Shown here: positions 44,582 to 54,178 of the stretch, in pieces
Position numbering within the stretch: the first letter of the stretch is position 1
Layout: every line of letters starts with the position of its first letter
Assembly: GCA_046343015.1 (NCBI GenBank)
Contig: JBKDOL010000103.1
Location: 1-64,000 of the forward strand
Reading direction: 5' to 3'
Length of the DNA: 64,000 bases
Source of the DNA: BJ22 sp021298375
GTDB lineage: Bacteria; Planctomycetota; Planctomycetia; Pirellulales; Pirellulaceae
Program-made: the position numbers and the translations under genes
The notes under the pieces: model-generated
Database searches by the model: none
What the model was told of the DNA's origin: nothing
What the model saw: only the letters and a program-made list of their open reading frames with translations

Positions 44582-46948
44582 ATGAAAACCGCTGCGATCA
44601 ACCTGCTGCTGACCCTGCTTGGTCTGGTCGGCGTCCTGTTGTCCGGCTCCCGGCTGCATCCGGCCAACCGCCCGATTCCGACTGTGGATAGCTGCCGCGG
44701 CTGCACGCCCCGCTGCGAGACCCGAACGATTTTCGTCCCGGTCTGGGAGACGCAGTATCAGCGCGTCCTGCGGACCTGCTACGAACCCGAGGTCAGGACT
44801 CACACTCAGACGGTGATGCGCACCGTCTGTGAACAAATCCCGGAGCAGCAGCAATACACCGTGATGGTGCCCCAGCAGCGACAGCGGGAAGTGGTCAGCT
44901 ACCGCAATCAGCAAATTCAGGTTCCGGTGAACCAGTCCTACACTGAAATGGTCACCGAGGAAAAGAAGCGCGAGTTCGTTCGCTACCGGACCGAAACTTA
45001 TCAGGAGCCGATTGAGAAGACCTACCCGGTTGTCGTGCCGCAGCTCAAGTATCGGGAATATACGGTTTACCGCACCGAGTACGACGAAGTCCCCGAGGTG
45101 GAATATTACACCGTCTTCGTCCCGGAAGAGCAGATGAAGACCGTGACTTACTACGAACCGGTTCAGGAGAAGGTCCAGAACGAATTGCCGATCACCGAAA
45201 TGGTCACGGAATTTCGGGAGAAGAACCTCGTGGTCTACGAGGAGCGGACGGGGACGCGCACCGTCACGATTCCGGAGATTGTCTACGAGGAAGTGCCACA
45301 GCAACGCTCCATTTCAAAGACCCGGTTCCAGACCAAGACCACGTCGCGGGATACAGAAGAAATGGTCGTGGTGACGCAGCAAAAAAAGCGGCAGGAAGCG
45401 CTGCAGTACCAGACCAACGTGAAAGGCTCCAAAACGGAAGACTACACGGTGCTGGTACCTTACAGCGAAACTCGCTCCCAGACCTACATCGTCAACGTCC
45501 CCTATCAGGAACTGGTTCAGGAGACGGTCGAGGTCGATGTGCAGGTACCCCGCGAGGTGACGCGGCAGTATGTCGAGGCCGTGCCGTTTCTGGAAACCGT
45601 TCAGCACCGCTACTGCCTGCTCGTCCCCTACCAGGAACCGTGCACGACCTATCAAACGGTGACTCGTCAGGTACCGGTGACCTGCTACCGCAGCGTCTGC
45701 GTCGACGAGGGGGCGTGGGTTGAGCGACAGCGGACGGTTCCCTGCAGCCCGCTGGTTCAGTGCGAGGCTGATGGCTGTACGGCGACCTGCAGCCAACCGC
45801 TGACGGTGACCGAGCGTGTTTGGTGCCCGAAGATCGTCGCGAGGCAGATTCCTTACACGGTGTATCAGACCGTGTGTCAGCAGGTTCCGGTGACCACGTA
45901 CCAGACGAAATATCGGCCGGAACCACAGACCGAGTCGTTTCAAATCGTCAAGTATCGCAACCAGACGCGCAGTGTTACCGAGACGGTCTATGAAACCAAG
46001 ACAGAAACCCGGACTCGGAGCGTGGAAGTGACCAAGTATCGCCCCGAGACCCGGGTCAGGAATTTCGAGATCCTGCAGTATCGGCCCGAAGTCCGGCAGA
46101 GGAAGGTAGACACGGTTCGCTACGAAAACCGGGAACAAGCTTACGAAATCCCCTACACAACGCAGACGGCTCAGACAGCGCGAGTGCAGCAGGAGGCTTA
46201 TCAAACGACTGAGGTCCCCTACCAGGAAACGCAGAGCTACACGGTAAAGGTTCCTCGACTGGTGAATCGCGAGTACCAGCAGGAATACAAGTACACCGAA
46301 CCGCGAGTGGTAACCGAGCGTTACGCTGTCAAGGTTCCCCAGGTCCGCTATGAAGTTGCTGAGCAGACGGTGACGCGCATGCAACCGCGAACGCGAGTGG
46401 TCAAATACACGGTGAATGTTCCAACCAAGCGGTCCCGAATCGTCAAGAAGCGGGTTGCCCGACAGGTCCCGGAAATCCGCTCGATGCAGTACACCGAGAA
46501 CGTGCTGGAACAGCGGTCGCGCACCGTCTATGAAACCAAGACCCGGCAGGTTCCCGAAGTCTTTACCCAGACCTACAACGTGCGCGTTCCGGAAATGCGG
46601 AATCGGACGGTCATGCAAACTCAAGTCATTCAGGTACCGGTTGTCCAGCAGCAAACGTACACCGTGCTGGTCCCTGAGATTCGCACCCGGACGGTCACTC
46701 GCCTGCAGACCAGGCAAGTCCCCGAAACCGTCAACTGCAACTACACGGTGATGGTTCCCCGCCAGGTGGAGGAATCGATTCCGCGGCGGATTTGTCGCTG
46801 GCAGCCCAAAACGGTGACCGTTCCGGTGGAGGAATGCTGTGCCGACTGCCTGCAGCGTTTTCCGGCCGCACAGGCTGCCCAGCAGGCCTATGGGGATTAT
46901 TGCGCCGAGCGCTTGAATGATGGCCTGCAATGGCTTCAGGGTAAATGA
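44582..46948 (+). CDS. YTV-repeat cell-surface protein
   Basis: A 788-residue protein with an N-terminal signal or membrane segment (NLLLTLLGLVGVLLSG). Almost the entire rest is made of repeats of about 20-40 residues with the core Tyr-Thr-Val-x-Val-Pro, for example YTVMVPQQRQREV, YTVLVPYSETRSQTY, YTVKVPRLVNREY and YTVNVPTKRSR. This is the YTV domain (PF07639) known from planctomycete cell-wall proteins. The protein is very rich in Arg, Thr, Gln, Val, Tyr and Glu. Two small cysteine clusters (SCRGCTPRC near the N-terminus, CCADC near the C-terminus) could give disulphide cross-links. It is likely a structural wall protein. Confidence 0.92.
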   Translation: MKTAAINLLLTLLGLVGVLLSGSRLHPANRPIPTVDSCRGCTPRCETRTIFVPVWETQYQRVLRTCYEPEVRTHTQTVMRTVCEQIPEQQQYTVMVPQQRQREVVSYRNQQIQVPVNQSYTEMVTEEKKREFVRYRTETYQEPIEKTYPVVVPQLKYREYTVYRTEYDEVPEVEYYTVFVPEEQMKTVTYYEPVQEKVQNELPITEMVTEFREKNLVVYEERTGTRTVTIPEIVYEEVPQQRSISKTRFQTKTTSRDTEEMVVVTQQKKRQEALQYQTNVKGSKTEDYTVLVPYSETRSQTYIVNVPYQELVQETVEVDVQVPREVTRQYVEAVPFLETVQHRYCLLVPYQEPCTTYQTVTRQVPVTCYRSVCVDEGAWVERQRTVPCSPLVQCEADGCTATCSQPLTVTERVWCPKIVARQIPYTVYQTVCQQVPVTTYQTKYRPEPQTESFQIVKYRNQTRSVTETVYETKTETRTRSVEVTKYRPETRVRNFEILQYRPEVRQRKVDTVRYENREQAYEIPYTTQTAQTARVQQEAYQTTEVPYQETQSYTVKVPRLVNREYQQEYKYTEPRVVTERYAVKVPQVRYEVAEQTVTRMQPRTRVVKYTVNVPTKRSRIVKKRVARQVPEIRSMQYTENVLEQRSRTVYETKTRQVPEVFTQTYNVRVPEMRNRTVMQTQVIQVPVVQQQTYTVLVPEIRTRTVTRLQTRQVPETVNCNYTVMVPRQVEESIPRRICRWQPKTVTVPVEECCADCLQRFPAAQAAQQAYGDYCAERLNDGLQWLQGK

Positions 46949-47110
46949 AAGGGGCTGCAGGGTAAATGAAAGGCTGTTTTGCTCCTGCCCACCCCCGCTA
47001 GCCGGTGCTAGAATTCAGCTCCGTTCGTAGTCCTTCTTCCCCTCGGTCAGGGCTGAATCGCTTCCCTCGCCAACGAGTTCCCCTCGCCCAGCGCTCCCCC
47101 ACGGCGGCTC

Positions 47111-48814
47111 ATGAAACGCGCGATCCCCTCCATTCCGCAACTCTACCGGAACCTCCGCCGCTGGACTGAAATCCTGGCGGTGCTCAGCAAGTACGGATTG
47201 GCGGATTGGCTCAGCCGCACCCAGATCGACTTCATCAAGGACCGCCTTCGCGCGGCCGATGGCGAGGTTCTGGCGCGGCTCTCGACCGAGGCGAGAATCC
47301 GGATGGCACTGACCGAACTGGGCCCGACGTTCATCAAGTTTGGCCAGTTGATCAGCACGCGTCCGGACTTGATCGGCCCGGACTTGGCGGAGGAGTTGAG
47401 TCAACTTCAAACGCAAACCCCGCACGACGACTTCGAGGAAATTCGGGCGGTAGTCGAACAGGACCAGGGGCGTCCGCTGGAGATGATCTTCGAGTACTTC
47501 GAAGAGCAACCGATGGCCTCGGCTTCGATTGGACAGGTGCATGCGGCCCGCTTGCTCGATGGACGCGAGGTCGTCGTCAAGGTGCGGCATCCCGGAATCG
47601 AGCAGGTGATCGACACGGACCTGGACATCCTTTCCGGCTTGGCCCACCTCGCCGAACGACTGGAGGACTTCAGGAATTATCAACCACGGCAAATCGTCCA
47701 GGACATGTCGCGGATGATGCGGCGGGAGCTGGACTTTCGTCGCGAGCTGCGGAACCTGGTGCAGTTCCGTTCGATGTTTCGCAAGGATCAAAGCGTCTCG
47801 ATTCCGCAGCCCTATCCCAAGTTCAGCTCCGAGCGGATGCTCACCATGGAGCGGATTCGAGGGCGAAAGTTGAGCGAGTGTGCCGAGCATGGGCTCTCGA
47901 CCGAGGAACTGGATGCGCTCGCCCGCAAGGGTGCGAATCTCTACATGCGCATGATTTTCGATGAGGGATTTTTCCACGCCGACCCGCATCCGGGAAACAT
48001 TCTGCTTGTCGCCGATAACCGCTTTGCCCTGCTCGACTTCGGAATGGTCGGTCGCATCAGCGAGAAGTTGCGCGAAGAGATCGAGTCGATGCTGGTGGCG
48101 ATTGTGAATCGCGACGTCGGCTTGCTGGTCGCGATTGTCCGTCGGATAGGCCGCTGTCCCGCCAATCTCAACGAAACGGCCTTGAGCAGCGACGTGGCCG
48201 AGTTTCTCGGCCAGTACGCCACCCAATCCGCCGCCAATTTCAATATGGCTGGAGCGCTGAATGACTTCATGGCGATTGTCCGCAGCCACAACATCACGCT
48301 GCCGAGCGAAGTCAGCCTGCTGATCAAGGTCCTGGTGACGTTGGAAGGCACCGGCCAGTTGCTTTCGCCCCAGTTCAGCCTGATGGAGATCATGAAGCCG
48401 TGGCAACGGCTGATGATCGTCAAGCGACTTTCGCCGACTCGGCAGTTGCGCAAGGCGCGGCGGTTTTACATGCAGGTTGAACAACTGGTTGATGACCTGC
48501 CGCAGCGGGTCAGCAACATTCTCGACCAGGTGCAGGCGGGGCGGTTTGACATCCACCTCGATCACCGCCGGCTCGGTCCGACGGTCAATCGACTCGTGCT
48601 CGGGATGTTGACCAGCGCACTGTTCATGGGCAGTTCGTTGATGCTCAGCTACAAAGTGCCGCCGCTTTGGTTCGCGGATCGCGGACCGTGGGGAATCCAC
48701 GACTTGTCGCTGCTGGGGCTGACCGGTTGCATTGTCTCAATCATGCTGGGATTCCGGCTGGTTTGGGCGATTCGCAAGTCAGGCAATCTCGACCAGCCCG
48801 ACACGCATGAATAG
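47111..48814 (+). CDS. UbiB/ABC1/AarF-type atypical kinase
   Basis: A 567-residue protein. The family-specific N-terminal motif is TFIKFGQLISTRPDLIG (KFGQ, residues 76-79). The kinase-like core has ASIGQVHAARL (Ala-rich loop), VVVKVRHPGI, DEGFFHADPHPGNIL and LLDFGMVGR. Two C-terminal hydrophobic helices anchor it. UbiB-type ATPases support quinone biosynthesis; the lineage-specific role here is not shown. It stands alone. Confidence 0.93.
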   Translation: MKRAIPSIPQLYRNLRRWTEILAVLSKYGLADWLSRTQIDFIKDRLRAADGEVLARLSTEARIRMALTELGPTFIKFGQLISTRPDLIGPDLAEELSQLQTQTPHDDFEEIRAVVEQDQGRPLEMIFEYFEEQPMASASIGQVHAARLLDGREVVVKVRHPGIEQVIDTDLDILSGLAHLAERLEDFRNYQPRQIVQDMSRMMRRELDFRRELRNLVQFRSMFRKDQSVSIPQPYPKFSSERMLTMERIRGRKLSECAEHGLSTEELDALARKGANLYMRMIFDEGFFHADPHPGNILLVADNRFALLDFGMVGRISEKLREEIESMLVAIVNRDVGLLVAIVRRIGRCPANLNETALSSDVAEFLGQYATQSAANFNMAGALNDFMAIVRSHNITLPSEVSLLIKVLVTLEGTGQLLSPQFSLMEIMKPWQRLMIVKRLSPTRQLRKARRFYMQVEQLVDDLPQRVSNILDQVQAGRFDIHLDHRRLGPTVNRLVLGMLTSALFMGSSLMLSYKVPPLWFADRGPWGIHDLSLLGLTGCIVSIMLGFRLVWAIRKSGNLDQPDTHE

Positions 48815-48988
48815 CTGAGCCGTCCGGGCCGTTTTCCAGCCGAAAGCACGGGATGGATTGGCCGCCTCCGGGACCGCCGCAACCCGAGTAGCAATCGCCT
48901 GCGGCTTGGAGTAAAAAGGATGCGGGCTGGGAGCCCCAACCGGTGCTTTACTCAGGGACTCACCTTGCGACTTGACGCGGTGACCTCC

Positions 48989-50257
48989 ATGCAATCTTCC
49001 CAGTCTCTGCCCAATGCTTCTCAGCCTGCTTCCAACCGTTCCGCTTTTCTTGCGAGCGGATCCGACTCGCGCTCGGACGGTGCCCGTACTCACTGCTCGC
49101 CCGCGCTGCGTGCTCCATCTGCGGGCTCGACTTCTCCCGCCTCGACTTCTCCCGCGTCGACTTCTCCCGCGTCGAGCCATGCTTCACCTCCGGCCGCCGA
49201 CTTTGAGTTGTCGCGCGACCCGGATGCCGTGCGGCTCCGGTCGTATGATCGGATCGTTCAAGCGGCCGTGAATCGGGATTCGTTTTCGGTAGCCGAAGTG
49301 CGCGAGGCCGTGGGGCTGGAGGGTCGGCTGGTCAACCAAGTGCTCCGACTACTCTCAAACGATGGGCTGATTGTTCGCCTCGATGCCTGTCCGACGGATA
49401 TCGGCGCGGCCCACGATATCGGCGCGGCCCAGAATCTGCCCGGCCGATCGCGTTCCTCCCGATCGCGCCGCCAGCGCAGCCCGGCGTTTCGCTGGACGGA
49501 GAAGCGCAATCAGCTCACCCCAGCGGAGTGGGCTCGGAGCAAAGTCTATTCCAATCGAATCACCCGCGCTCCTGTGGCCGATCGGCCCCGCGAACGGCTG
49601 TTGCAACAGGGCGCCACGAGCCTTCGGACGGCTGACCTGATTGCCATTCTGATTCGTTCGGGAAACGCCAGGGAATCGGCGATCCAGTCGGGAGAGCGAA
49701 TTGCCGCCGCCTATGCGAACCAGCTCGAAAACCTGACCGATGCCAGACGCGGTGACTTGCGGGAGATTTCGTCGGCGATCGGCGAAACGGCTTTTTGCCA
49801 AATCATGGCTGGCATCGAATTGGGACGTCGCGTCGCCGAGGCGAAGTCCCAGGTTGAACCCCGGCCGCGCATTCAAAGCACGGATGACGCCCGCGAGTAC
49901 TGCCGCACTCAATTTCGCCGCCTGGCGATCGATGCCAAGCACGAGGAGTTCCATATCGTGCTGCTCAATACTCGTTACGAGCCGATTGGGTCGCACCGAG
50001 TCAGCTCCGGAACGCTTGACGCAAGTCTGGTCCACCCACGCGAGGTCTTTCGTCCGGCCATCAAAGAGGCTGCCAAGGCGATCCTGCTCGTGCACAACCA
50101 CCCCAGTGGCGACCCGACTCCCGGCGAACAGGACATTCGCGTCACCCGCCGATTAAATGAGGTCGCCAAGCTGGTCGGAATTGACGTGCTTGACCATCTC
50201 GTGGTCGCTGCCCAGGGAACTTACAGCTTGCGGGATGCCGGCTTGGGCTTCGATTAG
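48989..50257 (+). CDS. RadC-family JAB protein with N-terminal extension
   Basis: A 422-residue protein. The C-terminal half is RadC (DUF2466): RPRERLLQQGATSLRTADLI, LIRSG, then the JAMM metal site with H369, H371 and D382 in HNHPSGDPTPGEQD, plus the upstream acidic residue in the KHEEFHIVLLN strand. The first 170 residues are unusual: a Ser/Pro/Ala-rich stretch with three 5-residue repeats TSPAS (15-bp units at 49127-49171), then a winged-helix-like part (YDRIVQAAVNRDSFSVAEVR, LVNQVLRLLSNDGLIVRLDA). RadC's cellular function is unsettled. ATG 48989 opens the frame after non-coding text. Confidence 0.93.
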   Translation: MQSSQSLPNASQPASNRSAFLASGSDSRSDGARTHCSPALRAPSAGSTSPASTSPASTSPASSHASPPAADFELSRDPDAVRLRSYDRIVQAAVNRDSFSVAEVREAVGLEGRLVNQVLRLLSNDGLIVRLDACPTDIGAAHDIGAAQNLPGRSRSSRSRRQRSPAFRWTEKRNQLTPAEWARSKVYSNRITRAPVADRPRERLLQQGATSLRTADLIAILIRSGNARESAIQSGERIAAAYANQLENLTDARRGDLREISSAIGETAFCQIMAGIELGRRVAEAKSQVEPRPRIQSTDDAREYCRTQFRRLAIDAKHEEFHIVLLNTRYEPIGSHRVSSGTLDASLVHPREVFRPAIKEAAKAILLVHNHPSGDPTPGEQDIRVTRRLNEVAKLVGIDVLDHLVVAAQGTYSLRDAGLGFD

Positions 50258-50715
50258 TTGCGACCGATTCAGAACAAGCCCGCGGATCGCTGGGCTGATC
50301 GCTGGGCTGATCGCTGGGCTGATCGCTGGGCTGATCGCTGGGCTCATCGCTGGGCCGCCGTCACGCTCGAGCCCTTGGGACAAACGATTGCCGGAGAGAG
50401 CGGCAAGCCTGTGGCTTGGGAACCGCCGCCCCGTGTGGGGCTTTGGGCGGCAGGGGGCAAATTCCCCCTCCTCGGCAAATGGACTTCATTTCCGCGGGAT
50501 GGCGGACGATATGCTCAATTTTGACAGTCGGAGTCCGGGGTCGAGCGGTTTGGTTCGGTGATTGGGGCACAAGGGCGTGGCCCGTTTCAGCGAAAAACGG
50601 CAAAAACCGGGGAATTTTAGGGGAAAAAAACCGTCCCCCTTGTCGATTTCGACTCCGGGCGTCATGATATCGGGTCTTTGAAACTGGGCGGTCAGTATTT
50701 CGTGGAGTTTGGTGA
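50258..50715. other. Intergenic with 12-bp tandem repeat
   Basis: 458 bases between radC and rpsD. Apart from the tandem repeat at 50285-50356 it holds nothing recognised. Short frames over the repeat (Ala-Asp-Arg-Trp or Ile-Ser-Pro-Ala multiples) are artefacts of the repetition. Confidence 0.6.
50285..50356 (+). repeat. 12-bp tandem repeat x 6
   Basis: Six units of GATCGCTGGGCT, five identical and one with C first and C last. It starts 28 bases after the radC stop. Confidence 0.93.
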
Positions 50716-51330
50716 ATGTCTCGATACACGGGGCCAAAAGGGCGGGTAAATCGCCGCATCGGCATGTTGATTTATGAAAACGGTGGTGCTTCGCGCGCGA
50801 TGGAACGTCGCGGCAACCAGCCACCGGGCATGCACACCCGCGCCAAGCGTCCTTCCAATTACGGCAAGGCCCTCACTGAAAAACAAAAGATCAAGCATTA
50901 CTACGGCCTGGGTGAACGCCAACTTCGTCGGTACTTCGAAAAAGCCGGCAAGATGAAGGGGAACACCGGCGAGAACCTCTTGATCATCTGCGAAAGCCGG
51001 CTCGACAACGTGATTCGTCGCGTGGGCCTGACTGCCACCCGCCCTCAGGCTCGCCAAGGCGTGGCCCATGGACATTTCCGGGTCAATGGCGTCAAGGTCG
51101 ACCGCCCTTCGTACATGCTTCGTCCGGGTGATGTCGTCACCATTCGGCCCCAATTGAACGTGCTGACCCTGTACCGCAACATCGCGGGTCAAGGCGTCGA
51201 GGGCCAAGGCATCGAATGGGCCAAGCTCGACTCGGAAAACTTGACGATCAATGTCACCGGAGCTCCTGGCGCCAGTGACATCAGCCTGCCGGTCGACGGC
51301 AACGTGGTTGTCGAGTTCATGTCTCGCTAA
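50716..51330 (+). CDS. rpsD: 30S ribosomal protein S4
   Basis: A 204-residue ribosomal protein. The N-terminal helices contain GRVNRRIGMLIYENG and PPGMHTRAKRPSNYGKAL (the C- form, without zinc-binding cysteines). The S4 RNA-binding domain is RLDNVIRRVGLTATRPQARQ, GHFRVNGVKVDRPSYMLRPG. S4 binds 16S rRNA and starts assembly of the small subunit body. The gene has its own terminator downstream and stands outside the usual alpha operon, as in other planctomycetes. Confidence 0.98.
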   Translation: MSRYTGPKGRVNRRIGMLIYENGGASRAMERRGNQPPGMHTRAKRPSNYGKALTEKQKIKHYYGLGERQLRRYFEKAGKMKGNTGENLLIICESRLDNVIRRVGLTATRPQARQGVAHGHFRVNGVKVDRPSYMLRPGDVVTIRPQLNVLTLYRNIAGQGVEGQGIEWAKLDSENLTINVTGAPGASDISLPVDGNVVVEFMSR

Positions 51331-51481
51331 AGCTACAAAAAAAGGTCCGAAAAAAAGGTCCGACCGCAGGGAATCCTCAGGCTGTGGAAACCCCCTGCAG
51401 GCCGGTACTTTCCTCGCCTCAGCGAAGTCCTGCGATTCATTTTCAAGTCGGTAGAGATTGGTCGCTGATTACGTTTAACGC

Positions 51482-51516
51482 AAAAGGCAAGTCGCAGACG
51501 ACTTGCCTTTTTTTTT
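51482..51516 (+). terminator. Rho-independent terminator after rpsD
   Basis: A perfect 11-bp stem (AAGGCAAGTCG / CGACTTGCCTT) with a 4-base loop CAGA and nine T in a row. It lies between rpsD and lpdA and should end the rpsD transcript. Confidence 0.93.
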
Positions 51517-51532
51517 GAAAGGGTAGACTTCC

Positions 51533-52963
51533 ATGCACAGCAAAGTTGTCGTGATTGGTGGTGGTCCGGGCGGTTATGCCGCCGCCTTCCTTGCCGCGGA
51601 TGAAGGACTGGAAGTAACGCTGGTCGAAGCTGAATCCAAGCTGGGTGGTACCTGCCTGCTCCGCGGCTGCATTCCCTCCAAAGCGCTGCTCCACGTCGCC
51701 AAAGTGATCAGTGAAGCGGAAGAGCTGAGCCACGAATGGGGCGTCGATTTTGGTCCGCCAAAGATCGGCCTCGACAAGCTCCGGGCAAGAAAAGAAAAAG
51801 TGATCTCGACCCTTTCGGCTGGGCTGGCCGGTTTGGCCAAGCGCCGCAAGGTCAACCTGATCACGGCTCAAGCGAAATTCAAAAACGCGACCACCCTGGA
51901 GCTGCATGGCGAGGACGCCTCGATCCCGGCTGATCGAACCCTGACCTTTGACCATTGCATCATTGCGACCGGCAGTGTGCCCGCGATGCCGGGAGCCTTC
52001 AACATTGGAAGTGACCGCGTCCTCGACTCAACGGGCGCCCTGAAACTGACCGATATCCCGGAAACGATGCTGGTCATTGGCGGTGGTTACATCGGCTTGG
52101 AAATGGGGACAGTCTACGCCCACCTCGGCACCAAGGTCAGCGTTGTCGAGCTGCAAGATGGTTTGCTGATGGGAGCCGATCGCGATCTGGTCAAGCCACT
52201 CCACAAGCGGCTTGGCAAACTCTTTGGCGATCGGATTTTCCTCAACACCAAAGTCGGCAGCGTGGCGGCGGTTGGCAATCAGGTTCAAGTTTCGTTCGAG
52301 GGTCCGGGCAAGTACGGAACCGAGAAGTACGATCGCGTGCTCGTTTCGGTTGGGCGAGCCCCCAACACCCGGAATTTGGGGCTGGAAAACACCCGCTTGC
52401 AGGTCGACAAACGGGGCTTTATTGGCTGCGACCGTCAACAGCGAACAGCCGAGCCCAATATCTATGTGATTGGCGATGCTGCTGGCGAACCGATGCTCGC
52501 TCACAAAGCGACCCATGAGGGGCGAACCGCAGTCGAAGTCATCCTCGGGCATCCAGTAGAATTCGACAAACGGGCAATCCCCGCAGTGGTCTTTACCGAT
52601 CCGGAAATCGCCTGGGCGGGACTCACCGAGGATCAAGCTCAAAAAGAAGGCCGAACCGTAGAAGTCTGCGTTTATCCCTGGGCCGCCAGCGGTCGCGCTC
52701 AGGCCTTGGGGCGTACCGACGGCCTGACCAAGTGGCTGATCGACCCCACCACGGAACAAGTCCTCGGCTGCGGAATTGTCGGCCCGGGGGCTGGGGAATT
52801 GATCGCCGAGGCAGTCTTGGCAATCGAAATGGGCTGTCAAATTCGCGACATCAACGAAAGCGTGCATCCACATCCGACTCTCAGTGAGACGCTGATGAAT
52901 GCCGGAGAGATTTTCTACGGCACGGCGACAGAGATTTACAAGCCGAAGAAAAAAGACCACTGA
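51533..52963 (+). CDS. lpdA: Dihydrolipoyl dehydrogenase
   Basis: A 476-residue FAD flavoprotein, the E3 component of 2-oxo acid dehydrogenase complexes. The FAD site is VVIGGGPGGYAAAFLAAD, the redox-active disulphide is C41-LLRG-C46, the NAD site is MLVIGGGYIGLEMGTVYA, and YVIGDAAGEPMLAHKATHEG follows. The C-terminal dimer interface has the HPHPTLSE His/Glu pair. RBS AAAGGG lies before the ATG. No E1 or E2 gene is in the window. Confidence 0.96.
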   Translation: MHSKVVVIGGGPGGYAAAFLAADEGLEVTLVEAESKLGGTCLLRGCIPSKALLHVAKVISEAEELSHEWGVDFGPPKIGLDKLRARKEKVISTLSAGLAGLAKRRKVNLITAQAKFKNATTLELHGEDASIPADRTLTFDHCIIATGSVPAMPGAFNIGSDRVLDSTGALKLTDIPETMLVIGGGYIGLEMGTVYAHLGTKVSVVELQDGLLMGADRDLVKPLHKRLGKLFGDRIFLNTKVGSVAAVGNQVQVSFEGPGKYGTEKYDRVLVSVGRAPNTRNLGLENTRLQVDKRGFIGCDRQQRTAEPNIYVIGDAAGEPMLAHKATHEGRTAVEVILGHPVEFDKRAIPAVVFTDPEIAWAGLTEDQAQKEGRTVEVCVYPWAASGRAQALGRTDGLTKWLIDPTTEQVLGCGIVGPGAGELIAEAVLAIEMGCQIRDINESVHPHPTLSETLMNAGEIFYGTATEIYKPKKKDH

Positions 52964-53181
52964 GTCGGTTCCCCGCAGCTCCACATCGCCACAGGTCTCG
53001 CCACCGGACGGCGAGCCCGCTTCTCGCTTTGAGGCGGAAGCGGGATCGGCTCGATCGCTGCCGGCGGCAGAAGCAGCTCCCAGGCTTCGCTTCGTGCCGT
53101 GGCGAAGAACCGGGCAAATAGGGCTTGGCCTGCGCGCGCCGCGCTGCTGAATCGACCTTGCCACTCCGGGACCAGCAATCC

Positions 53182-54027
53182 ATGCCTGAACGCCCTATCG
53201 AACTCAAATCCGCTCGCGAAATAGGCCGGATGAGACTTGCTGGACTGGCGGTTTGGAGGGCTCATCAAGCGGCGGCTCGCCTGGTTGTCCCCGGCGTCTC
53301 GACCGCCGAGTTGAACGCAGCGATCCGGGAGGAGTTGCGCGTTTGCGGGGCGAAGCCATTGTTCCTTGGCTATCCCGGTCCGACACCTTTTCCAGCAGAG
53401 AGCTGCATCTCAGTCAACGAGGAGTTGGTGCATGGGATCCCCGGCCCGCGCAAGCTGAAGGTCGGCGACGTGGTGAGCATCGATATCGGCGCTTCGGTGG
53501 GAGGTTGGTGCGGAGACGCAGCGGTCACGCATCCGGTCGGCTCGATTTCGGCGGGGGCTCGGGCTCTGCTGCAGACGACGAACCGCGTGCTCGACTTGGC
53601 AATCGACCTGTTGGGTCGGAAAAAATTCTGGAGCGAGGTCGCCAAGGAAATGCAGGACTACGTCGAGGCCGAGGGCTTTGCCGTGGTGGACTCGATGGTG
53701 GGCCATGGCATAGGCCGCCAGATGCACGAATCACCCCAAGTGCCCAATTATTTCAGTCGCAAGTGGGCCGCAGCGGAGGACTTCGAGCTGCGTCCCGGTC
53801 TGGTTTTGGCGATTGAGCCGATGGTCAACACGAGCACGCGGAAATTGGCTTGCCTCGCCGACCAGTGGACGATGGTGGCGACCGATGGAAAGTACGCCGC
53901 CCACTTCGAACACACAGTCGCCCTGACTCCATCCGGGGCCAGGCGGTTGACGGCGGCCCCTGAGGAGGCAGAGCAAGCTGAGCTCCCCGATTGGCTGCGC
54001 GACCCGAACCTTTGGGTCCGCTGGTGA
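53182..54027 (+). CDS. map: Methionine aminopeptidase type I
   Basis: A 281-residue enzyme that removes the initiator methionine. The metal ligands of the pita-bread fold are present: D101, D112, H175 (GHGIG), E212 (IEPM) and E243 (FEHTV). Also visible are CISVNEELVHGIP and KVGDVVSIDIGA. ATG 53182 is preferred over an earlier start because the family begins with a similar short stretch before KSAREIGRMR. The C-terminus extends about 30 residues past the core. Confidence 0.95.
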   Translation: MPERPIELKSAREIGRMRLAGLAVWRAHQAAARLVVPGVSTAELNAAIREELRVCGAKPLFLGYPGPTPFPAESCISVNEELVHGIPGPRKLKVGDVVSIDIGASVGGWCGDAAVTHPVGSISAGARALLQTTNRVLDLAIDLLGRKKFWSEVAKEMQDYVEAEGFAVVDSMVGHGIGRQMHESPQVPNYFSRKWAAAEDFELRPGLVLAIEPMVNTSTRKLACLADQWTMVATDGKYAAHFEHTVALTPSGARRLTAAPEEAEQAELPDWLRDPNLWVRW

Positions 54028-54178
54028 GCCGAGGTGTGGAAAAAAGACATCATTCTGTGCGTTCCCGGCCCACCGCCGCGGGATTTTCTGCGTTCTTTTT
54101 GACGATCGCTGGTTTGCGAGATAGGGTTTTTCGCCGGTTGAACGCCGGCCAATCGCCCCCTCTTTCCGGGATGTCAAC

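Noticed and set aside
45314..46930. 538-residue minus-strand frame
   Set aside because: Antisense of the YTV repeats; its low complexity comes from the repeats on the other strand.
47015..48700. 561-residue open frame on the minus strand
   Set aside because: It is the mirror frame of the UbiB-type kinase gene. It has no family pattern and is rich in His, Gln and Arg, as expected for antisense reading.
50153..50383. Minus-strand protein with Ile-Ser-Pro-Ala repeats
   Set aside because: Produced by the 12-bp tandem repeat; the frame overlaps the radC end and has no start context.
52028..53164. 378-residue minus-strand frame
   Set aside because: Antisense of lpdA, whose FAD and NAD motifs are unambiguous.
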